Shown in pieces: positions 6,319 through 11,186 of a DNA stretch of 11,186 nucleotides. Position 1 is the first letter of the stretch. The number at the start of each line of letters is the position of its first letter. The DNA is from Rhizobium sp. Q54 (GTDB taxonomy: Bacteria > Pseudomonadota > Alphaproteobacteria > Rhizobiales > Beijerinckiaceae). Below the pieces are notes generated by a model. That model did not search any database. It saw only the letters and a list, made by a program, of their open reading frames with translations, and was not told where the DNA came from. The position numbers and the translations under genes are program-made. The stretch is from positions 1-11,186 of the forward strand of contig CAMDKB010000117.1 in NCBI GenBank assembly GCA_945901195.1. The letters are read 5' to 3'.

Positions 6319-7208
6319 CGAACTAACCCACCAAAACTGTACCCGGCATATGCCGCAAGTTCAGGCACCAAAGAGGTCTCTGTCATGCCCGGCTGAGTGT
6401 TGATTTCCAGTACGGCGATCTCTCCGGTTCCCCCGGGCAGATCATCGTAACGAAAGTCTGAACGGCTCACGCCACGGCATCCGAGTGCTTTATGCGCCCT
6501 TAACGCCAACTCTTGAATCCTAAGGTAAATATTTCCTTTAATTTCGGCCGGAAGGATGTGAATAGATCCACCTTTCGAATATTTCGCGTTGAAATCGTAC
6601 CAGCCGCCGTCCGCGGCCCGGATTTCGATCACCCCGAGGGCCTCCTCGCCCATTACGGCGCAGGTCAGTTCGCGCCCGGGGATGAAGGTCTCCGCAAGCA
6701 AGTCTTCGCCATAGGGCCAGTCAGCCCGGCTCAATTCCTGGGGCGGATGGGCCTGACCTTCGCGCACTATGAACACACCGTAGGACGAGCCCTCGGCAAT
6801 TGGCTTGAGCACATAGGGGGGAGGCAGCACGTGAGCCGCAGTCGCCGCCGCCCGCTTGACGACCTTGCCCTTGGGCACCGGCACGCCGGCTGCGGACATT
6901 ACGATCTTCGCCATCTGCTTGTTCATGGCGACTGACGACGCGAGCACGCCCGAATGCGTGTAGGGAATTCTCAGGATTTCCATCAGCCCCTGAATGGAGC
7001 CATCTTCGCCCGCCGGGCCATGCAGTGCGTTGAATGCCACGTCAGGCTTCAGCCTGTGCAATACCTCTGCCACATCGCGCTGAACGTCCACGGGGGTGAC
7101 ACGATACCCCTCGCTCTCCAGCGCCTTCGCGCAGGCATTTCCTGAGCGCAGTGAAATCTCCCGCTCGGAAGACCAGCCCCCCATGAGGACGGCAACGTGT
7201 TTGGACAT
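6285..7208 (-). CDS. ddl: Ddl, D-alanine--D-alanine ligase
   Basis: A 307-residue ATP-grasp enzyme that joins two D-alanines in the cytoplasm to make the dipeptide later added by MurF. Family motifs: GGWSSEREISLRSG (10-23, E16 matching the D-Ala-binding Glu15 of E. coli DdlB), HGPAGEDG (63-70), EGSSYGV (139-145), YDFNAKYS (204-211, with Y210 matching Tyr216, the residue that marks D-Ala over D-lactate use) and the metal-binding EINTQPGMTETSLVP (268-282). Length matches the DdlB form normally found in dcw clusters. The ATG has GGAG 9 bases upstream. In this genome it is separated from murB by two unrelated genes, and the 182 bp gap before it may hold its own promoter. Confidence 0.97.
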   Translation of the reverse strand: MSKHVAVLMGGWSSEREISLRSGNACAKALESEGYRVTPVDVQRDVAEVLHRLKPDVAFNALHGPAGEDGSIQGLMEILRIPYTHSGVLASSVAMNKQMAKIVMSAAGVPVPKGKVVKRAAATAAHVLPPPYVLKPIAEGSSYGVFIVREGQAHPPQELSRADWPYGEDLLAETFIPGRELTCAVMGEEALGVIEIRAADGGWYDFNAKYSKGGSIHILPAEIKGNIYLRIQELALRAHKALGCRGVSRSDFRYDDLPGGTGEIAVLEINTQPGMTETSLVPELAAYAGYSFGGLVRWMVEDASLNR

Positions 7209-7390
7209 GGGGCAGGCGCTCCGGCTCGGACTCGAAATTAGCGATTCGCTGTCTTTTGTAGGCCGGAGAGTGGAAACAGATTGTTAAGCAAGAAATTGAA
7301 TTTCAGCCGCCACCACACGGGAGCGATCTCCTCCCGGCCCGCACAAAGTGCAGCGCCGGAAGGATAGTGTTTGATATCAGATGGAAACCG
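7209..7390. other. 182 bp gap between the solute-binding protein gene and ddl
   Basis: No gene is seen. Two small hairpins are present: CGGGAG-CGATCTC-CTCCCG (7318-7336) and GCAC-AAA-GTGC (7341-7351). Neither has a T-tract on the minus strand, so read-through into ddl is possible. A short AT-rich stretch (about 7280-7302) could hold a ddl promoter, but I cannot assign hexamers. Confidence 0.4.
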
Positions 7391-8392
7391 TCATTCGAAC
7401 GTCAGGTTCGCCGCTTTCACCACCTGCGCATAGACGTCAATTTCCGCTTCGATCAGCTTTTGAAATTGCGCTGCGGAAATAGTACCCGGATTGACAGCCA
7501 TGGTCTTGAGCCTGGCGCTGACGCCAGGATCGGCGATGGCGCGCTGGAATACATCCTCAAGCTTTTTGACAATTGCTGGCGGCGTCCCTGTTGCCGCAAA
7601 CGCGCCAGACCACAGTTTCGCGTTGACTTCCGGAAAGCCGGCTTCCTTCATGCTGGGCACATCCGGCAGTTCAGGCGAACGCTCCGAACCTGTCACCGCG
7701 ATGGCGCGCACGCGGCCATCCTTGATTTGCGGAATGGCCGGCGGACCATCGGAAATCGCCATCAGGCACAGGGCCTGCGCCACGCATTGCACCATTTCCA
7801 TGCTGCTCTTCACTGGCAACATGACGCCGGGCATACCGGTCTTGAGCTTCAGCAATTCCGTCGAAAGCGTGAATGCCGGCGAGGTGCTCGCATAAGTCGA
7901 TTTATCCGGATTGGCCTTTGCGAAGGCCACGAGTTCGGCCACCGTTTTCGGCGCAAACTGGACCGGGCTGACAAGCACCAGCGGAAAATCCGCGATCATG
8001 GCCAGCGCGATAAAATTCTTGGTGGGATGATAATTGAGTTTTGGCCAAACGGCGGCGGCAATCGACATGACGCCGCTGGCGCCAATGAACAGCGTATAGC
8101 CATCGGCAGGCTGGCTGATCACAAACTCCGCGGCCACACGCCCGGCCGCCGCAGGCCGGTTCTCGACTATGATCTGCTGGCCAAGAATTTCCGAGGCTTT
8201 CGCGCCAACCAGCCTCCCGAAAATATCATTCCCGCCGCCCGCCGCGAACGGTACGATAAGGCGAATGGCGCGATTGGGATAATTCCCGGCGTCCTGCGCA
8301 TGTGCCGGAAAAGCTGCTGCAGCGGCGGAGCCCGCGACGATGGCGGCGCCAATCGCCGCACGCGCATGCGTCATCATTTTCGAAATCTTCAT
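7391..8392 (-). CDS. Bug/TctC-family periplasmic solute-binding protein
   Basis: A 333-residue protein of the tripartite tricarboxylate transporter receptor (Bug) family, which binds small carboxylates or related metabolites in the periplasm. A clear export signal covers residues 1-32 with likely cleavage at AHA-QD. Family features follow: YPNRAIRLIVPFAAGGGNDI (38-57), IIVENRPAAAG (74-84), PADGYTLFIGASG (95-107), GRVRAIAVTG (226-235) followed by RSPELPDVPSMKEAGFP (238-254). The segment at 193-216 (VKSSMEMVQ...) differs from the common YKG-type loop and may mark a subgroup with its own ligand. The ligand cannot be told from sequence. GGGAGG lies 5 bases before the ATG. No TctA or TctB membrane gene is in view, as is common for the many orphan Bug receptors of proteobacteria. 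Its place inside the dcw cluster is unexpected. Confidence 0.93.
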   Translation of the reverse strand: MKISKMMTHARAAIGAAIVAGSAAAAAFPAHAQDAGNYPNRAIRLIVPFAAGGGNDIFGRLVGAKASEILGQQIIVENRPAAAGRVAAEFVISQPADGYTLFIGASGVMSIAAAVWPKLNYHPTKNFIALAMIADFPLVLVSPVQFAPKTVAELVAFAKANPDKSTYASTSPAFTLSTELLKLKTGMPGVMLPVKSSMEMVQCVAQALCLMAISDGPPAIPQIKDGRVRAIAVTGSERSPELPDVPSMKEAGFPEVNAKLWSGAFAATGTPPAIVKKLEDVFQRAIADPGVSARLKTMAVNPGTISAAQFQKLIEAEIDVYAQVVKAANLTFE

Positions 8393-8525
8393 CTATCCCT
8401 CCCGTGGCACAACGCACCGTTATTACCGTGGGTGGCGCGAGTGTGCTGCGATGTTAAAGCGTTTGTTGATAAAGGGGAACCCTGAACCGCGCCAAAGTGG
8501 GTTGGGATTGGCGCCCGTGTTGCGG
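8393..8525. other. 133 bp gap with an inverted repeat after the cupin gene
   Basis: A perfect 7 bp inverted repeat, GCGCCAA (8489-8495) and TTGGCGC (8508-8514) around a 12-base loop, begins 11 bases after the cupin stop codon. On the minus strand it is not followed directly by a T-tract, so it could be a weak or Rho-assisted terminator, an RNA stabiliser or nothing. ACCGT is repeated near 8416-8430 before the ribosome binding site of the next gene. Confidence 0.4.
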
Positions 8526-8996
8526 TTAGCCTTTATGCAGTGGATCAATCCACAGCACCGTCTCGGGCTTCTCCACCGGCTCGATGTCCAGATTGACTGC
8601 AGTCGCCTGCCCGTCGGAGCGCACCAGCACACATTCGAGCGGCTGGTCAGCCAGCGCGTTGATTTCCTGATGCGGCACATAGGGTGGCACGAAAATGAAG
8701 TCGCCGGGCCCGGCTTCCGCGGTGAACTCGAGTTTCTCGCCCCACCGCATGCGCGCCTTGCCTTTAACGACGTAGATCACGCTTTCCAGCGCGCCATGAT
8801 GATGCGCGCCGGTCTTGGCATTGGCGTGGATATGTACTGTTCCCGCCCAAAGCTTTTGCGCACCAGCGCGGGCAAAATCGATAGCGGCTGCGCGGTTCAT
8901 GCCTGGCGTCTGCGGCGTATTGGTATCGAGTTGATCGGCGCGAATGACCCTGATGCCATCGTGCTTCCATTTGGGGTCGGTGTGATCAGTGGACAT
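8526..8996 (-). CDS. Single-domain cupin protein, function unknown
   Basis: A 156-residue protein with one cupin beta-barrel. Cupin motif 1 is seen as TGAHHHGALESVIYVVKG (62-79): H65, H67 and E71 are the expected metal ligands. Motif 2 is GDFIFVPPYVPHQEIN (98-113), with H109 as the fourth ligand. All four ligands are kept, so the protein probably binds a metal, but small cupins include dioxygenases, isomerases, sugar-binding and regulatory proteins and the substrate cannot be named. There is no signal peptide, so it should be cytoplasmic. GAGG lies 5 bases before the ATG, and only 19 bp separate it from murB, so it is probably co-transcribed with murC and murB. Together with the downstream solute-binding protein it interrupts the usual murB-ddl order. 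Confidence 0.88.
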   Translation of the reverse strand: MSTDHTDPKWKHDGIRVIRADQLDTNTPQTPGMNRAAAIDFARAGAQKLWAGTVHIHANAKTGAHHHGALESVIYVVKGKARMRWGEKLEFTAEAGPGDFIFVPPYVPHQEINALADQPLECVLVRSDGQATAVNLDIEPVEKPETVLWIDPLHKG

Positions 8997-9015
8997 ATCC
9001 GCCTCGGGTTTTAAA

Positions 9016-9945
9016 TCAGGACCCCAGACTAACCCCGATCCTCTTAATCTCCCACCTCAATTCCACACCGGAGTTTTCCTTGACCCGCTTGCGCACCTCT
9101 TCACCGAGATTTTCGATGTCAGCAGCAGTTGCCTTGCCCCGATTGATCAGAAAGTTGCAGTGCATTTCGCTCACCTGCGCGTCACCCACAACCAGGCCAC
9201 GACACCCCGCAGCGTCAACAACTTTCCAGGCGCTTTGCGGTTTGGGATTGGCGAAAGTGGAGCCCCCCGTCTTCTCGCGGATAGGCTGGGATTCCTCACG
9301 CTTGCGGGTAATTTCGTCCATGCGCGCAAGAATGTTTTCTTTCGTGTCGGGCTTTCCTTGGAACAATGCGCTTGTGAAGATGACATCATCAGGCGCTTCG
9401 CAATGCCGGTAGGAAAAGCCCATTTCATCGTGTGTAAAGGTACGGATGCTGCCAGCACGATCAACGCCCCGGACTTCCACAAGCACGTCAGTTGTCTCGC
9501 CGCCATGCGCGCCCGCGTTCATGCGCAACGCGCCACCAAGCGAGCCGGGAATACCGCAGTAGAATTCCAGACCGGCAACGCCATTTTCGGCAAGTTCCCG
9601 AGCGAATTTCTGGTCCGGCACAGCCGTTCCCGCACGCACACGATGATTGTCGAGAAACTCCATTTCGCCGAAAGCACGTCCGCCCAACCTGATCGTGACG
9701 CCGGGGATGCCGCCATCCCTGACGATCAAGTTGGAGCCAAGCCCGATAATCGTGACCGCAATCTCAAAGGGAAGATGCGCCCGAAAGTACGCAAGATCGG
9801 CTTCATCGGCTGGCGAATACAAGACTTGCGCGGGCCCCCCAACACGAAACCAGGTGAAAGGCGCAAGCAGCTGGTTTGCAGCCATGCGGCCACGCAGTTC
9901 CGGCATGCTGGCGGCGAGTTCCGCGGTAATATCGGGAAAGCTCAC
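9016..9945 (-). CDS. murB: MurB, UDP-N-acetylenolpyruvoylglucosamine reductase
   Basis: MurB reduces the enolpyruvyl group of UDP-GlcNAc-enolpyruvate with NADPH and FAD to give UDP-MurNAc in the cytoplasm. The 309 residues include the FAD-binding stretches GLGSNLIVRDGG (68-79) and GIPGSLGGALRMNAGAHGGE (131-150), the catalytic Arg180 in FSYRHC, the catalytic serine S229 in GGSTFANP (227-234) and the C-terminal glutamate E299 in GVELRWEIKRIG. Its length fits the shorter form of the enzyme. The start is GTG at 9943-9945, 3 bp after the murC stop, with GAGG 8 bases upstream inside murC, so translation is probably coupled to murC. Confidence 0.97.
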   Translation of the reverse strand: MSFPDITAELAASMPELRGRMAANQLLAPFTWFRVGGPAQVLYSPADEADLAYFRAHLPFEIAVTIIGLGSNLIVRDGGIPGVTIRLGGRAFGEMEFLDNHRVRAGTAVPDQKFARELAENGVAGLEFYCGIPGSLGGALRMNAGAHGGETTDVLVEVRGVDRAGSIRTFTHDEMGFSYRHCEAPDDVIFTSALFQGKPDTKENILARMDEITRKREESQPIREKTGGSTFANPKPQSAWKVVDAAGCRGLVVGDAQVSEMHCNFLINRGKATAADIENLGEEVRKRVKENSGVELRWEIKRIGVSLGS

Positions 9946-9948
9946 AGC

Positions 9949-11186
9949 CTATGCCTCGCGCTTCAAGGCTGCCAGCTCCAGCGGCAGGTTCGCGGCCCAT
10001 TGCGTTATATTCCCGGCGCCAAGGCAAACAACATAATCGCCTTCCGTAGCAATATCCGAGATAGTTTTTGCCAGAACCGTCGGCGACTCCAGCCCTATCA
10101 CGCGCCGGTGTCCGTACGCCTTGATGGCAGCGACAAGATGATCCCGGTCGATGCCTTCAATCGGTGCTTCACCCGCTGCATAGACATCGGTGACTATTAC
10201 AAAATCGGCATCGTTGAAACATGAGGCAAAATCGTTGAACAGCGATTGTAGGCGCGTATAGCGGTGAGGCTGAACGACAGCAATGACTTTCGCTTTGGTT
10301 GAGGCGCGCGCCGCCTTTAGCACGGCGGCGATCTCGACGGGGTGATGACCATAATCATCGAATATCTCCGCGCCGTTCCATACACCAACACGCGTGAACC
10401 GGCGCTTGACGCCACCAAAAGACGCAAGGGATTTGCGGATTGTGTCCGCGCCCACACCAAGTTCGTGCGCAACGGCAATCGCTGCCGTCGCATTCAAGGC
10501 ATTGTGATGGCCCGGCATGGGCAATTCCAGATTCTGGATAAAAGTTGCGTGCGAAGAAATGCGATCGCGCACCAACACGTTGAAGCGCGAACGTCCCCCT
10601 TCCAGATTCACATCCATCAATCGCACATCGGCCTGCGGATTTTCGCCATATGTAATGACACGCCGGTCCTCAATGCGCCCCACAAGCTCCTGCACGACGG
10701 GATGATCTGTGCACATCACAGCAAAGCCATAGAAGGGCAGATTTTCCACCAGCGCACGGAACGCAGCCTTGATCGCATCAAATGTCTTAAAATGATCGAG
10801 ATGCTCGGGATCGATATTCGTCACGACAGCGATGTCTGCTGGAAGCTTCAGAAAAGTTCCATCGCTTTCGTCAGCCTCCACCACCATCCACTCGCCTTCA
10901 CCCAGGCGCGCGTTGGTGCCGTAGGCGTTGATGATGCCGCCGTTGATCACAGTGGGATCCAGGTTGGCGCCATCCAGAAGGGTCGCAACCAGCGACGTCG
11001 TCGTCGTCTTGCCGTGGGTGCCTGCAACTGCCACTGAACGCTTGATGCGCATCAGTTCGGCCAACATTTCAGCGCGGCGCACGACGGGAATGCGCTTTTC
11101 GCGCGCCATCGCCAATTCCGGATTATCACGGCGAATGGCGGTGGAGACGACGACAACTTCGGCTTCGCCCAGGTTCTTGCCATCGT
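9949..11186 (-). CDS. murC: MurC, UDP-N-acetylmuramate--L-alanine ligase (5' end missing)
   Basis: MurC adds L-alanine to UDP-MurNAc using ATP, the first amino acid of the peptidoglycan stem peptide. The frame is open to the right edge of the window; 411 residues are visible, so about 60 N-terminal residues (with the GIGGIGMS-type UDP-binding turn) lie outside. Visible motifs: VVVVSTAIRRDNPE (near the break), the ATP P-loop AGTHGKTTTT (54-63 of the visible part), EADESDGTF, TNIDPEHLDHF, GHHNALNATAA, FDDYGHHPVEI and QPHRYTR, all in the order expected of Mur ligases. It ends in TAG at 9949-9951, followed at once by murB. Confidence 0.97.
   Translation of the reverse strand, partial: DGKNLGEAEVVVVSTAIRRDNPELAMAREKRIPVVRRAEMLAELMRIKRSVAVAGTHGKTTTTSLVATLLDGANLDPTVINGGIINAYGTNARLGEGEWMVVEADESDGTFLKLPADIAVVTNIDPEHLDHFKTFDAIKAAFRALVENLPFYGFAVMCTDHPVVQELVGRIEDRRVITYGENPQADVRLMDVNLEGGRSRFNVLVRDRISSHATFIQNLELPMPGHHNALNATAAIAVAHELGVGADTIRKSLASFGGVKRRFTRVGVWNGAEIFDDYGHHPVEIAAVLKAARASTKAKVIAVVQPHRYTRLQSLFNDFASCFNDADFVIVTDVYAAGEAPIEGIDRDHLVAAIKAYGHRRVIGLESPTVLAKTISDIATEGDYVVCLGAGNITQWAANLPLELAALKREA

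Noticed and set aside
7285..7302. Possible CtrA-type site near a TTAA in the gap before ddl
   Set aside because: The second half-site is not at the 7-base spacing of TTAA-N7-TTAAC on either strand.
7318..7351. Two hairpins before ddl as a terminator
   Set aside because: Neither is followed by a T-tract on the minus strand.
7741..7830. Possible compensated frameshift in the solute-binding protein (unusual segment around residues 193-216)
   Set aside because: The segment has the normal length, the frame is open throughout, and other frames give no better family match.
7367..8485. A 372-codon plus-strand open frame opposite the solute-binding protein gene
   Set aside because: It is rich in Arg, His and Cys as antisense frames of GC-rich genes are, and resembles no family; the minus-strand product has a signal peptide and family motifs.
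8989..10224. A 411-codon open frame on the plus strand opposite murB and murC
   Set aside because: It is a shadow of two well-supported genes; its translation has no recognisable family and the murB/murC motifs are intact on the minus strand.

Overview
The window reads as a chromosomal segment of an alphaproteobacterium, most likely of the order Hyphomicrobiales (Rhizobiales). The reasons are the gene order (murC, murB, ddl, ftsQ, ftsA, ftsZ, lpxC, then a probable bamD start), a FtsZ of 616 residues with a very long Gln/Pro-rich linker ending in EIPAFLRRQSS, and moderately high GC content judged by eye. The genus cannot be named from the sequence alone. All genes I can support lie on the minus strand, so transcription runs from the right end to the left. 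No rRNA, tRNA, CRISPR array, insertion sequence or phage gene was seen.

Layout in transcription order (right to left): murC (5' end cut by the window edge), murB (GTG start, 3 bp after murC), a single-domain cupin protein (19 bp after murB), a Bug/TctC-type periplasmic solute-binding protein (133 bp gap), ddl (182 bp gap), ftsQ (34 bp overlap with ddl as called), ftsA (ATGA overlap with ftsQ), ftsZ (105 bp leader), an intrinsic terminator, a 496 bp intergenic region with an AT-rich island, lpxC, a 523 bp intergenic region, and the first 33 codons of a probable bamD.

How the genes work together: MurC and MurB act in the cytoplasmic steps to UDP-MurNAc-L-Ala, Ddl makes the D-Ala-D-Ala dipeptide, FtsQ/FtsA/FtsZ form core parts of the divisome, and LpxC commits UDP-acylated GlcNAc to lipid A. 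This is the end of the division and cell wall (dcw) cluster joined to envelope genes. The terminator after ftsZ and the AT-rich region suggest that lpxC has its own promoter.

The unusual part is the cupin plus solute-binding-protein pair at 7391-8996, which sits in the same direction between murB and ddl. Neither has a known role in wall synthesis, and no TctA/TctB membrane partner is visible. Other points of interest are an 18 bp in-frame tandem repeat in the FtsZ linker, a 17 bp perfect palindrome plus TTGTTA repeats upstream of lpxC, hairpins in the ftsZ leader, and a pseudoknot-like arrangement of short inverted repeats between lpxC and bamD. I do not see a clear new biological system; the inserted pair is the best lead.
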